This document shows positions 55,057 to 63,767 of a stretch of DNA of 64,000 bases, piece by piece. This stretch comes from VSJD01 sp964617825 (lineage in GTDB: Bacteria > Verrucomicrobiota > Kiritimatiellia > JAAZAB01): assembly GCA_964617825.1 (NCBI GenBank), contig CAZTWL010000012.1, positions 1 to 64,000 of the forward strand, in the 5' to 3' direction. Positions within the stretch are counted from its first letter, which is position 1. Every line of letters begins with the position of its first letter. The notes beneath the pieces were generated by a model. It did not search any database. It was not told the origin of the DNA and saw only the letters and a program-made list of their open reading frames with translations. The position numbers and the translations under genes are program-made.

Positions 55057-55821
55057 TCATCCAATCAATTGTAACATCCTGCGGCGGACGGCGCGGAACA
55101 GGCGCACGTCCTTGGTATAGTCATCGAAGCCGCGGAGCACCGACCGGATCAGTGTGGAGGCTTTGCGCGCATTCTTGCGCTCCAGGATGCGCAAGAGCTC
55201 GAAATCCTCGATTCCTTCGCGCTGGGACTCGAAGCGCACACTCGACCATGGGGCCCCATCGCCCGGATAGACCACATGCGTATCGCCGGGGGGTAAAGAG
55301 TTGCTGCCGCCATACCAGTTGGGAACCACACTCATCTTGAAGGGATCCTGATCCTGGCGATACTGGTTGAGCCCCCAATGCAGGAAGCCGTCCAGATGGA
55401 AACGCGCCGCCCCCCAGCCCAGCAATGCGGGCCGGAGAAGCTCCATGTCGAGCAGGCGGTTCAGCCATGGCCCGCCGGGGAAACAGCAAGTATAGAACCA
55501 GACACGGTCGCCGAGCGCCCGCATGGCTTCGAAATTTGCGCGATCTTTCTGGTAATGCTGGGCCTGGGGACACCAGATATCAACTGACCCGGCCATGGCG
55601 GGGTCCATGACGGCATCCACGATGGGGATGCCAGGCATGTACTTGCGCACCATCCCGACAAAAACACGGTAGTCGCAGGCGTTTTCCTTGATCGGTTCGT
55701 CGGTTACATGCTGCAAATAGCGCCCCTGCCACTTGTTGCGTTCTATCTCGGACATAAGTTGGCGGGCCGCCTGCGCAATATCGGCATTGCCTTCCGGTGT
55801 TGTGGCCAACCGCTTGGTCAA
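55057..55821 (-). CDS. GH123/DUF4091 C-terminal part, separated by a frameshift
   Basis: Open frame of 254 residues beginning with a TTG at 55821 that overlaps the TGA of the N-terminal part (TTGA). It carries the catalytic 'HVTDEPIKEN' motif (D41/E42 in this frame), the Asp-Glu pair of substrate-assisted GH123 N-acetylhexosaminidases. It also has the DUF4091 tail 'WGLNQYRQ', 'DTHVVYPGDGAPWSSVRFESQREGIEDFELL'. Without the 71-bp duplication it is one 525-codon gene with 55818-56705. Translation by re-initiation at the overlap is conceivable. Confidence 0.85.
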   Translation of the reverse strand: MTKRLATTPEGNADIAQAARQLMSEIERNKWQGRYLQHVTDEPIKENACDYRVFVGMVRKYMPGIPIVDAVMDPAMAGSVDIWCPQAQHYQKDRANFEAMRALGDRVWFYTCCFPGGPWLNRLLDMELLRPALLGWGAARFHLDGFLHWGLNQYRQDQDPFKMSVVPNWYGGSNSLPPGDTHVVYPGDGAPWSSVRFESQREGIEDFELLRILERKNARKASTLIRSVLRGFDDYTKDVRLFRAVRRRMLQLIG

Positions 55822-55943
55822 CGAGACGCTAAAAGTCGGGCAGGTCCATTCGGAAGTCGAACGCCGGCCGAAGTGGCCAACCGCTTGGTCAACGAGACGC
55901 TAAAAGTCGGGCAGGTCCATTCGGAAGTCGAACGCCGGCCGAA
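55802..55943. repeat. 71-bp tandem direct duplication inside the GH123 gene
   Basis: Bases 55802-55872 and 55873-55943 are identical, followed by a further 7 matching bases (55944-55950). 71 is not a multiple of 3 and shifts the frame. Removing one unit makes 55057-56705 a continuous 1578-base frame (526 codons including stop). Confidence 0.95.
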
Positions 55944-56705
55944 GTGGCCACCCTCGATATAGTACAAGCCGGCCTTGGTGAAGGTGCTCACAATCCGTCG
56001 CAGGCGTTCGCGATCCAGGACCAGCCCGCCATGGCCAACAGCAAACACATCTTCGAATTTGAACCAGAACATGTTCTGGCGATTGCGCGCCATCAGCTGC
56101 GCGTAGCGGCGAATCATAGCCCAATGCCCCTCGCTCCACGGCTTGAGCCGATGCCGCGTAGCCATGTTTGCGAAACTGAACCAATTGGTATACGGCCAGC
56201 TATCGCGGCCGACCGGCGGAATCACTGCGCCATGGATTGCCACAGCGACCTTCAAGGCCTGCGTCTCTTGTCCCTGCCTGACGCTGAGGACAAACTCCTT
56301 TTGCCCGCGCCGGCAATCTGCATCAATCAAAAGATGAACACGCACAACTTCCGTGGCGGACTTGGCCATAAACGCCGACCCAATGGGCTGCATCGCGTCA
56401 TAGACCCGAAAGGGCGCGCGGCGCGCCACGAATTCATTGCGGGCTTCGGCCCTTTCCACAAAGCCGACGGGCCCGGTATTGCCTTCGACCGGCACATCGA
56501 TCAGGCGGAAGAACTCAATCCGGCTGCCTGGTTTTGGATGAATTCCCAGACGGATCGCGGATCCCGGCCTGGCTTCCTTCACCAAAACGGTGACGGCCAA
56601 CGTGCCGCCACGGGCCACATCGATATTCTGGCTAAGGCACGGCTTGCTCCCTATTTCCGAATCAGGATACACCCAAGTCAACGAATCGATCAGACTGCAA
56701 CGCAT
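55818..56705 (-). CDS. GH123/DUF4091 N-terminal part, frame-shifted at its end
   Basis: About 295 residues from the ATG at 56705 with AGGAGG 8 bases upstream. It has an N-terminal beta-domain followed by the start of a barrel ('WPYTNWFSFANMATRH', 'NMFWFKFEDVF', 'GLYYIEGGHFGRR'). After 'TFSVSLTKRLAT' the second repeat copy puts it into a foreign frame ending 'ARLLASR'. The natural continuation is the frame at 55057-55821. The gene is thus a split GH123; whether the cell has this form is unproven. Confidence 0.85.
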   Translation of the reverse strand: MRCSLIDSLTWVYPDSEIGSKPCLSQNIDVARGGTLAVTVLVKEARPGSAIRLGIHPKPGSRIEFFRLIDVPVEGNTGPVGFVERAEARNEFVARRAPFRVYDAMQPIGSAFMAKSATEVVRVHLLIDADCRRGQKEFVLSVRQGQETQALKVAVAIHGAVIPPVGRDSWPYTNWFSFANMATRHRLKPWSEGHWAMIRRYAQLMARNRQNMFWFKFEDVFAVGHGGLVLDRERLRRIVSTFTKAGLYYIEGGHFGRRSTSEWTCPTFSVSLTKRLATSAGVRLPNGPARLLASR

Positions 56706-56826
56706 AACCACACCCTCCTTTTAGTCCAGAACCCGTAACCGCCAGGCGCCTGTAAGCTTTCCTTTATGGACTCCACCCGGCCGCAAGTTACGCCCGCAAC
56801 TCCAAAAACATGCCTACGATTCCCCG

Positions 56827-57660
56827 CTATGACCGGGACAGGATCCTGGCAATCTTGTTCTTCATCGCCTTAACGGATGGCGCGGATTGGCTCAGAACTC
56901 GCGACGCGTGTCCGAAAGCAAGCAGGGAAACATCGACAATCTTGGGGTGAACACTGACATCCGGGCGGCGCCGTTTCATTTTCTCCAATAAGATCGCTTC
57001 CTGCATTATTTGGACCGAGCCCAGAACCGATTCCCACACGTTGGGCTTTTTGTTTCTTCCTGGCTTGCGGATATCGGCAACGTTCACGGCAATGGACACA
57101 TCGCAGCGGCCCAAGATATGCTCGTACGGCACGAGATTGACAATTCCGCCGTCCAGCAGCTCGCGGGCGCCGATCGTTACCGGAGCAAAAACGCCGGGAA
57201 TCGCCATACTGGCCTTCAAGGCGGGAAGCAGTTCACCCGACTTCAGGACGACCTCGGTGCCCCGCCAGTAATCGGTGGCAACGACCAGGAGAGGAATGTC
57301 GAGTTCCTCGAAAGTCCGCTTGTGCACATCCGCAAGGAGGAAGTTTAGGAATCGGTCGGGCTTAAAGGCCCCGCCCGGCCCGCGTTCAAAGGCAACGGTC
57401 CGCACCACCTTCAGAAGATCCGAACGTTTCCTGAAGATATCCCGCCAGGTATCCTGTTGGGAAATAATGTTGTTCTGGATATTCTCCCGGATGGCTCGTC
57501 CGGGAATGCCTGAAGCGTAGAGGGCGCCCATGATCGCGCCAATGCTGGTTCCCGCGATAATACTCGGGCGGCAGCCCATTTCATCCAAGGCCTCCAGGAC
57601 AAGGGCATGCGCCAGTCCGCGCACCCCGCCTCCGCCCAATGCCAGCCCAAATTTTTTCAC
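56827..57660 (-). CDS. Patatin-like phospholipase (RssA/YchK-type)
   Basis: 277 residues. Oxyanion hole 'GGGGVRG' (9-15), nucleophile S39 in 'GTSIG' and the dyad aspartate D170 in 'LLDGGIVN' are intact. 'DIPLLVVATDYWRG' and 'KASMAIPGVFAPV' are typical of bacterial NTE/RssA proteins. Expected to hydrolyse acyl groups of lipids at the inner membrane. Unrelated to the sugar genes; it lies between the split GH123 and AlkD-like genes. Confidence 0.93.
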   Translation of the reverse strand: MKKFGLALGGGGVRGLAHALVLEALDEMGCRPSIIAGTSIGAIMGALYASGIPGRAIRENIQNNIISQQDTWRDIFRKRSDLLKVVRTVAFERGPGGAFKPDRFLNFLLADVHKRTFEELDIPLLVVATDYWRGTEVVLKSGELLPALKASMAIPGVFAPVTIGARELLDGGIVNLVPYEHILGRCDVSIAVNVADIRKPGRNKKPNVWESVLGSVQIMQEAILLEKMKRRRPDVSVHPKIVDVSLLAFGHASRVLSQSAPSVKAMKNKIARILSRS

Positions 57661-57751
57661 AAACTTTTTTCTCCCAACAAGGAAGTGAGCACATCGTACG
57701 CTGCCGAGCCGCTCCCGGTTCCCGCACGCCCGTTCGCTTGCATACCCAGCA

Positions 57752-58477
57752 CTATAGCATGCCGCGCAAATAACGTTGCCTTAATTTTTCCGGAAACTTC
57801 TCGATGGCATACCGGAGCATCGTCCGCGGCATGCTGCGATAGTGCGCCTGCAAAAATGTTTCTTCCACAAGGCGATCGCGCTTGCCAATTTCCCGAAGCA
57901 TCCAGCCGACGGCCTTATGAATCAGGTCGGCCGGATCCCGCAACAGCAATCCCGCAATGCGCAAGGTCTCTTCGAATTCCCCTTGCTTGATGAATTGGAA
58001 GGTGGCAATCACGGCAATGCGCCGATCCCATAGCAGCTGCGATGCGGCCAGATTGCCAAGCAGCGCACGCGGGCGCTGGCTTAAATGGGCGCCGACAATT
58101 TGTTCCGCGGAAGCATCGACCAAGTCCCAGTTGTTGACCCGGCGCGTATTCCTCAGGTATAGCTTGAAAATCCGTTCCTGCAGCGTCACCGAGCCGCGCT
58201 TGTAAGCGCGCACCAGGAGAAAGAGCGCCAGCAACCGGGCTTCATGAACGGGAGAGCGCAGCAGCCTGGCGGTCTCCGCCAGGGAACATTCCTGGTATTC
58301 CCGGGCCAACTGCCTGAGTTTCGGAACATGGATACCGACAAAGACGTCCCCGGCGCCGTATTCTCCCGGGGCGGTTTTGAAAAAGCGCTGGAGGACCTGT
58401 GCAGTTTTCCGATCGCCAATGGAGCGCAATGAATTTTCTATCTCGGAAGCTTTCATGTAAACCGCTTGACTAGTCAT
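57752..58477 (-). CDS. AlkD-like DNA alkylation repair protein
   Basis: 241 residues built from helical HEAT-like repeats. Family signs: 'VFVGIHVPKLRQLAREY', 'EARLLALFLLVRAYK', 'VNNWDLVDASAEQIVG' (with the aspartate near the lesion pocket), 'WDRRIAVIATFQFIK', 'LIHKAVGWMLREIGK'. The family (Pfam DNA_alkylation) excises or recognises N3/N7-alkylpurines. Probable start at 58477, with an alternative ATG at 58456 ('MKASEIENSL'). Divergent from the plus-strand gene, with 195 bases between them. Confidence 0.93.
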   Translation of the reverse strand: MTSQAVYMKASEIENSLRSIGDRKTAQVLQRFFKTAPGEYGAGDVFVGIHVPKLRQLAREYQECSLAETARLLRSPVHEARLLALFLLVRAYKRGSVTLQERIFKLYLRNTRRVNNWDLVDASAEQIVGAHLSQRPRALLGNLAASQLLWDRRIAVIATFQFIKQGEFEETLRIAGLLLRDPADLIHKAVGWMLREIGKRDRLVEETFLQAHYRSMPRTMLRYAIEKFPEKLRQRYLRGML

Positions 58478-58538
58478 CCGGTCGGCCTAAGAACGATTGC
58501 ACTTGGTAAAGCCTGCAAAATTTGGGAAACAGTGTCAA

Positions 58539-58558
58539 GGGCGGCTTCAATACCGCCC
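58539..58558. repeat. GGGCGG-N8-CCGCCC inverted repeat between divergent genes
   Basis: A 6+6 GC dyad 60 bases upstream of the AlkD-like start and 115 bases upstream of the plus-strand gene. Could be an operator shared by both; nothing more can be said. Confidence 0.3.
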
Positions 58559-58672
58559 GACATCATCATTTTTCGCGCCGCTGTTTTTTGTAGACCCTGG
58601 AACTCGCTTTGACTACACTTCACTTTTTTGAAGCGTTCCATGATGATGAACTATTGAAAGAGGAGAACTCGC

Positions 58673-61522
58673 ATGCCGACTTTTGAGACAAAAACCACAC
58701 GTCTCTGCTTGGATGCCGACGCAAAGGCAAGTTTTATCGGCGCCCCTGGCGGACAGAATCTCCTGACCGGCAAGCTCCCATTCGCGCGCATGTCTTTTTT
58801 CGAAGCTCCGCCCGCATTCACCAACGAGTGGATCCATCCGCCCGTACCCGTCGAACCTGTGTACAGCGATGCCGTCGCTGCCGCCGCAGATGGCGACAGT
58901 CTGACATTGACGTTTGCCGACGGCGCCAAGGCCACCTTCGGCGTGCAATCCGCCACGGAATGCCTTGTTTTTACACTGACTGCGTTCCGCGAGGGCTCGA
59001 AGGGCATGCCGACAATTCTGCGTTTTGCCCAGCTTCCCGTCTCAATTCAGGGAGAAATCGTCTGTGCGGGGATGGCGCTGAATCTCGAGACCAACGCTGC
59101 GACGTTGCCCGGACTCGCCGAGATGTTGTACGCCGAAGCGTATCCGCATATCCGGCTGGTCGGCGCCGCCTATGCCCTCGCGGTCACGCCACGCGCAGCA
59201 CTCCAGTCGCTTTTACAGGCGCTAACCGTGCAATACACTCAAAACATCCCGTATATGAAATGCGCGGGCGCGTTCGCTTCCGAATCGCGCGAGATGCGCG
59301 GCTCCTATATCTTTTCCTACGGCGATTACATGCCCGGCGGGCTCGATCCGTCGAACGTCGATGCTTGGATCGAGATGCTGCGCGCCATCGGCGCGACGCA
59401 GGTGGATTTCCACGGCGCCGAAGGCAAGAACTTCACGTTCGGCGACTGCATTCCCAACCCGAAAATCTTCCCCGAGGGCCGCAAGTCGTTCAAATTCGTG
59501 ATCGACCGGCTGCACGCGGCGGGCATCAAGTCCATTCTGCACAGTTACTCCTCACTCATCGAGGTGACATCCTCGCTGGTCACCCCGATTCCACACCGCG
59601 CGCTGGGCTACAACCGCACCTTCGAGCTGGCCGGCGATATCGACGCCGCGGGCAAGACCGTGCGCATCGTTGAGGACACCTCGGAAATCAGCCTACTCCA
59701 CACCGCACACTATAATTCGAGCACTTACATTGTCGTGGATGACGAAATCATCCAATTCAAGGCTCTCGGCGAACACGAGTTGCGGGAATGCGTCCGGGGC
59801 GCCTTGGGTACGCATCCCGCGCCGCACAAGGCGGGGACAAAGGCGCGCAATCTCAAGCGCATGTACGACATTTTTGCGCCCGATGTCGATGGAGAGCTTT
59901 TCCGCTTGGTCGCGCAGAACACGGCCGACTTCTTCAACGAGTGCGGGTTCGACATGTTTTACTTCGACGCGCTCGAGGGCACGAGCGTGCTGGAGGGCTT
60001 TACCTACAATTTCTACTACACCACGAAGTTCGTCTACGAAGTCGCGCGGCGCATCCGCAAGCCCGCGGGCATGGAGATGAGCACGATGCACCACAACCTG
60101 TGGTTCGTGCGTTCGCGCATGGGCGCGTGGGATCGTCCGAGCCGGGCCTACAAACAGGTTCTGGCGCGTCATTCCGAGCAGATGCAGCGCTCGCAGGCGC
60201 GCAGCACCCTGCCGCAAAATCTTGGCTGGTGGCTTCTGGGCCCGAACGCCCCCGCCTTAAAGCCGCATGAATATACGCGCATTACCACGGATGTATACGA
60301 ATACATGGCGCGGCTGGCTCTGGCCTACGACTATTCAATGTCGTTTCAAGGCATTACCCTGCCCATCTTCCACAAATGCGAGGAGGTGCGCCGGTTTGCC
60401 GAGGTAATCCGCCGCTATGAGACCCTGCGCATGGCCGGGGCGCTCTCCAGGGAAGAATGCGCCAAGCTGGCCAAGGTCGAATGCCATCTGCTGCCGGACG
60501 GCTTCCATGAAGTCGAGTATGTGCAGGCCGTGGCCGAATTCAAAGGCGGCGCCGCCGAGATCGCCTTGGAAAACAACTTTGAAGCGCAGGTCCCCACCAT
60601 GTTGCGCCTGGAGCCCCTATATAAACGTGCGAACGGGCGCAGCTTGCCGTTTATCGATATCGCACGCGACTTCGACCAACTAAGGGTAATCACATCGCGC
60701 AACGTCAAGGCCTCCATCGCGCGCGACGAATCGCCGCACGGCGCCGCCATCCGTTTGCAGGCGCAGCAGTCTGGCGCCATCGGCTGCGCGCGCTGCGAAA
60801 TGCGCTACCCAAAATATTATGATTTCGACGGCCAATTCGCATACGGGGTTTGGATCCACGGCGACGGCAAAGGCGAAATCCTCAACCTCCAATTGCGCAG
60901 CCAGATGATCCACACCGTCGGCTCGACGGACCGCATCGTCAAGATCGACTTCGTAGGCTGGCGCTATTTCTCGCTCATCGAAAACAGCGCCGACGTGCTC
61001 ATGCAATATTTGTGGCCCTTCCACCATCGCCAGCTCGACCGCGAGGGCGTGTTCAAGCCGACAAAGTTCGAAGGCGGGGGCAACGACTGGCCCGATTCGA
61101 TGTATATGCAAGGCCACATTGCCGAAGGCAATCCCAAACACATTGCCGCTTGGACGCCCGACTATACCAAAATCGAGAGCGCTTCCATCTGGATCAACGG
61201 CATGCGCGAAGGCGAAACCTATGACGTACGCATCGCCGACTGGCGGGGACACGAGATCGAACAGAAAGCCATCGCTTCGCCTTCCATCGGCAGCCTGCAG
61301 TTGGAAGGCACGCTGCCGCCCAACAGCATTGCGGAATATACGGGAGAAGACTGGTTCGTCGTCGACGGCGACAGCGTCACCCTGCCCGTTACGGTCAAAG
61401 GCCGGGTCCCAAACATGGCCCACGGGAAAAATACGCTGCGCTTGACCGCGGACGCTCCCGATGGCGCGCGAATGTGCGTAACCTGCGGCTTTGTGCGGCG
61501 CGAGCCCCTCGTCCGCCGCTAA
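58673..61522 (+). CDS. Large TIM-barrel protein, paralogue of 36325-39090
   Basis: 949 residues with AGAGGAG 7 bases before the ATG; the only supported plus-strand gene. N-terminal beta-domain (about 1-220). Then a barrel: 'RAIGATQVDFHGAEG', 'AAGIKSILHSYSSLIEV', 'CGFDMFYFDALEGT', 'PAGMEMSTMHHNLWFV' and 'LGWWLLGPNAP'. It shares with its paralogue the inserted beta-domain 'DEIIQFKALG..ELRECVRGALGTHPAPHKAGTKA' and the C-terminal binding domain 'YGVWIHGDGKGEILNLQL'. No signal peptide. Third positions look richer in G and C than in its neighbours (impression, not counted). Candidate nucleophile is the aspartate of 'FYFDA'. Confidence 0.85.
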   Translation: MPTFETKTTRLCLDADAKASFIGAPGGQNLLTGKLPFARMSFFEAPPAFTNEWIHPPVPVEPVYSDAVAAAADGDSLTLTFADGAKATFGVQSATECLVFTLTAFREGSKGMPTILRFAQLPVSIQGEIVCAGMALNLETNAATLPGLAEMLYAEAYPHIRLVGAAYALAVTPRAALQSLLQALTVQYTQNIPYMKCAGAFASESREMRGSYIFSYGDYMPGGLDPSNVDAWIEMLRAIGATQVDFHGAEGKNFTFGDCIPNPKIFPEGRKSFKFVIDRLHAAGIKSILHSYSSLIEVTSSLVTPIPHRALGYNRTFELAGDIDAAGKTVRIVEDTSEISLLHTAHYNSSTYIVVDDEIIQFKALGEHELRECVRGALGTHPAPHKAGTKARNLKRMYDIFAPDVDGELFRLVAQNTADFFNECGFDMFYFDALEGTSVLEGFTYNFYYTTKFVYEVARRIRKPAGMEMSTMHHNLWFVRSRMGAWDRPSRAYKQVLARHSEQMQRSQARSTLPQNLGWWLLGPNAPALKPHEYTRITTDVYEYMARLALAYDYSMSFQGITLPIFHKCEEVRRFAEVIRRYETLRMAGALSREECAKLAKVECHLLPDGFHEVEYVQAVAEFKGGAAEIALENNFEAQVPTMLRLEPLYKRANGRSLPFIDIARDFDQLRVITSRNVKASIARDESPHGAAIRLQAQQSGAIGCARCEMRYPKYYDFDGQFAYGVWIHGDGKGEILNLQLRSQMIHTVGSTDRIVKIDFVGWRYFSLIENSADVLMQYLWPFHHRQLDREGVFKPTKFEGGGNDWPDSMYMQGHIAEGNPKHIAAWTPDYTKIESASIWINGMREGETYDVRIADWRGHEIEQKAIASPSIGSLQLEGTLPPNSIAEYTGEDWFVVDGDSVTLPVTVKGRVPNMAHGKNTLRLTADAPDGARMCVTCGFVRREPLVRR

Positions 61523-61615
61523 AGGTCCTCGCAGGCAATCATTTTGGCGAAAGAAAGCCGGGCATTCGGGCCAAGCCACAAGAAGCTGTTAAAAAATTAG
61601 TTCCCACCAGAGATT

Positions 61616-61642
61616 GTCATCCCGAGCGTAGCCGAGGGATCT
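61616..61642. repeat. REP-like intergenic sequence
   Basis: GTCATCCCGAGCGTAGCC and the following GAGGGATCT match the widespread 'GTCATCCTGAGCG-AGCGAAGGATCT' type of short intergenic repeat found in many bacterial phyla. It lies in the gap between two convergent genes. Confidence 0.5.
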
Positions 61643-61669
61643 AAAAAGGACCAACATTGCGATTTGGAG

Positions 61670-61705
61670 GTTTTTCAACGGCTTCTCAAGAAGCCGTTGA
61701 AAAAC
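61670..61705. terminator. Long perfect hairpin between convergent genes
   Basis: A 17-base perfect inverted repeat with a 2-base loop: left arm 61670-61686 (starts GTTTTTCAACGG), right arm 61689-61705. It lies between the convergent ends at 61522 and 61715. The T run is on the 5' side and the A run on the 3' side on both strands, the reverse of a standard intrinsic terminator, so it may act as a 3'-end stabiliser or REP-like element instead. Confidence 0.5.
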
Positions 61706-61714
61706 GCGCCCAGC

Positions 61715-62389
61715 TCAGATATAGAGCTCCCGAACGCTGGCCCATGCCATTTCCTGAAGAAGAGCGGCTTTGTCCTTATCAACGACGGCGGCAACTCCTT
61801 CGGAAAGCCTGACCTCACGGGACAAGCCTACAGGCGTTTCTCCAAATATTGTTGCATAGAATACGCAAGCGGCAAGATAGCTGCCCAACATACTCGGATG
61901 ACTTCGATCTTCCACGTATAGCGACAATCCAGGAGATGCAGCCAGCGCCCTGCGCCAGGCGGACCCCACAGGCGCAATCTTTGCGCCGGTCTCTCGCGCC
62001 GCACGCAGATATGCTTCGGTTATACCGTCCTGCATTTCCGGAATGTGTTTTCTGGCCCAGGTAAGATAGAGCAATGGAGTTGCTTTAACCTTGTGTATCC
62101 TGGCGGCAAATTTATTGACCGCGCAGGACATCTTGGCGGGCTCCTCAACAGGGCGCAGGCTCTGCTCCTGCAGGACGACAAACCCCCATGGGCCCTTATC
62201 GATGGCGTCCAGCGTCTCAGGGTTGTACCAGTGCCACTCCAGCGTCTTTCCTCCGCTCGTAACCATTGCCGTTTCAAGCTTCTTGCCCGCAGCCTTTGAC
62301 AAGTCCTGCAGCATTCCGGGGAGATTGTTGCAGTAAGTATAGCTATTGCCGATAAACAGTACTTTTATCAGGTCCATTGTATTCACCAT
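61715..62389 (-). CDS. SGNH/GDSL-type hydrolase
   Basis: About 224 residues. 'VLFIGNSYTYCNNLPGML' gives the block-I GNS serine near the N-terminus, 'GPWGFVVLQEQSL' fits block III (Q for N), and 'YVEDRSHPSMLGSYLAACVFY' carries the D-x2-H catalytic pair. The start is either the ATG at 62389 or that at 62377 ('MDLIKVLF'). Such SGNH proteins are commonly esterases for acetylated sugars. It follows the CE7 gene by about 12 bases, so the two acetyl esterases form an operon. Confidence 0.87.
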   Translation of the reverse strand: MVNTMDLIKVLFIGNSYTYCNNLPGMLQDLSKAAGKKLETAMVTSGGKTLEWHWYNPETLDAIDKGPWGFVVLQEQSLRPVEEPAKMSCAVNKFAARIHKVKATPLLYLTWARKHIPEMQDGITEAYLRAARETGAKIAPVGSAWRRALAASPGLSLYVEDRSHPSMLGSYLAACVFYATIFGETPVGLSREVRLSEGVAAVVDKDKAALLQEMAWASVRELYI

Positions 62390-62401
62390 CAAGCAATCGA
62401 A

Positions 62402-63655
62402 CTAAAATTCCCTGTTTAAGCGCGTTTTCATCCAGGCCCACATAACGTCATGATGTTTTTTGTAACAGAAGAGGCCGCCATGCCCGCTTTCCACGCAATT
62501 AAGGATATATTTTTCACAGGTAAGCGCGTTGTATGCGGGATATATGGCGCTCGGGAAACACGAGTTGTCAATGAAGCCGACCGTCATCATAACCGGGCAT
62601 TTGACGCGCCTGGCAAAATTCACGGAGTCATAATACGAAAGCGTATCACGATATTTTTCCGTTTGCTGGAAATGGAGCATTGGGTGGCGACCGATAAGCA
62701 TTCCGCCCGTATCGGCCATCGCCGGAATGTGGAACATTGCGGCGGCGAACCTATCCCCGGCGAGCGCGACCTGGTTGAAGCCCATGAAGCCACCCTGGCT
62801 GCCGCCGTAGTAAAGAAAATGATTCTTGTCCACGTCGTCGCGTTCATAAAGCCATTTCATCGCGCGGTGGATGCCGACAACGGCGCGGTAAAAATAGTAT
62901 GTTTCCGGCCTTTCGATACCCCTCAAGAAATAGTGCCGCTCCTTCATTAACTCACTGTAATATTTATTACATTCCTCTTCTCGGGCAATGTCCCACCCAT
63001 GGACATTTACGTTAAAGCATATGTAATTGCGCGGCAAGGCACTAAACGCGAACTGCTTCGGCTCGCGAATGGAAGGCCCGGCGCTTGGAACTTCGAATAC
63101 CACCGGAAACGGGGGCGAGCCGTGTTTGGCCTTTGGGATCGTGAGCACGCCCCAAATCCTGCTGTTCTCAATATTTGCGAAAGAGACCCTGTAAGCAGAG
63201 TAATCTTCGGTGGCATATTCGGGGACCTCCTCGCATTTTACATCCAAGGGTACGGAATCAAGTTTTTTAAGCGCGGCCGCCCAAAACTCGTCGAAATCGT
63301 CCGGCTCCGGCAAAGCCGGCAGGATGTTTTCGGGCTCGAAGGCCGCCCCGCATTCATCCATGGTGGTTTTCGATCCATTTTGAATTGTGGCACGGCAACG
63401 CAGGAATCCGGGCACCGGCATTGGCCAGTCGATGCGCACGGGATTTGTTTTTGCGATTAGATATTCTTTTTCAAAGAATAGCGCCTGGGTATCGCTCGAT
63501 ATCCGGATTGTCACGGCCAAATCCGGAGCTGATGCTTTATCGGAAGAAACGGCTATCTCGAAAGAGGCTTTTTCACCGAGCCGGTAAACCTGAGAGCCGC
63601 GCATACATTTCGTTTTAAGCTTTATATTATCAGAAACTTGCTTTTCTGGCAGCAT
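62402..63655 (-). CDS. Acetyl xylan esterase/cephalosporin-C deacetylase (CE7) family protein, 2
   Basis: 417 residues with AAGGAGGG before the ATG. An N-terminal beta-domain (about 1-105) precedes the CE7 fold that starts at 'PEPDDFDEFW'. Nucleophile S286 in 'YGGSQGGF', D363 in 'VGFIDNSCFP' and H392 in 'ESGHGG' form the triad. No signal peptide, so it is cytoplasmic, in contrast with the secreted paralogue at 50829. Removes acetyl groups from short oligosaccharides in known family members. Confidence 0.92.
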   Translation of the reverse strand: MLPEKQVSDNIKLKTKCMRGSQVYRLGEKASFEIAVSSDKASAPDLAVTIRISSDTQALFFEKEYLIAKTNPVRIDWPMPVPGFLRCRATIQNGSKTTMDECGAAFEPENILPALPEPDDFDEFWAAALKKLDSVPLDVKCEEVPEYATEDYSAYRVSFANIENSRIWGVLTIPKAKHGSPPFPVVFEVPSAGPSIREPKQFAFSALPRNYICFNVNVHGWDIAREEECNKYYSELMKERHYFLRGIERPETYYFYRAVVGIHRAMKWLYERDDVDKNHFLYYGGSQGGFMGFNQVALAGDRFAAAMFHIPAMADTGGMLIGRHPMLHFQQTEKYRDTLSYYDSVNFARRVKCPVMMTVGFIDNSCFPSAIYPAYNALTCEKYILNCVESGHGGLFCYKKHHDVMWAWMKTRLNREF

Positions 63656-63700
63656 GGACCCTCCTTATAATTTGGCTTGATGCGGCTGAACTATACCAGG

Positions 63701-63725
63701 AATACGAAAGTAATAAATTCGTATT
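63701..63725. promoter_or_regulatory. AATACGAA-N9-TTCGTATT dyad, candidate operator
   Basis: A perfect 8+8 inverted repeat 46 bases upstream of the CE7 start at 63655. A TATAGT hexamer on the minus strand just downstream (about 63692-63697) could be the -10 box, so the dyad would overlap the -35 region and could serve a repressor. Confidence 0.45.
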
Positions 63726-63767
63726 TTCCATTTAACCCGCGGCCTACGACCATCGCAAGCGGGCCGT

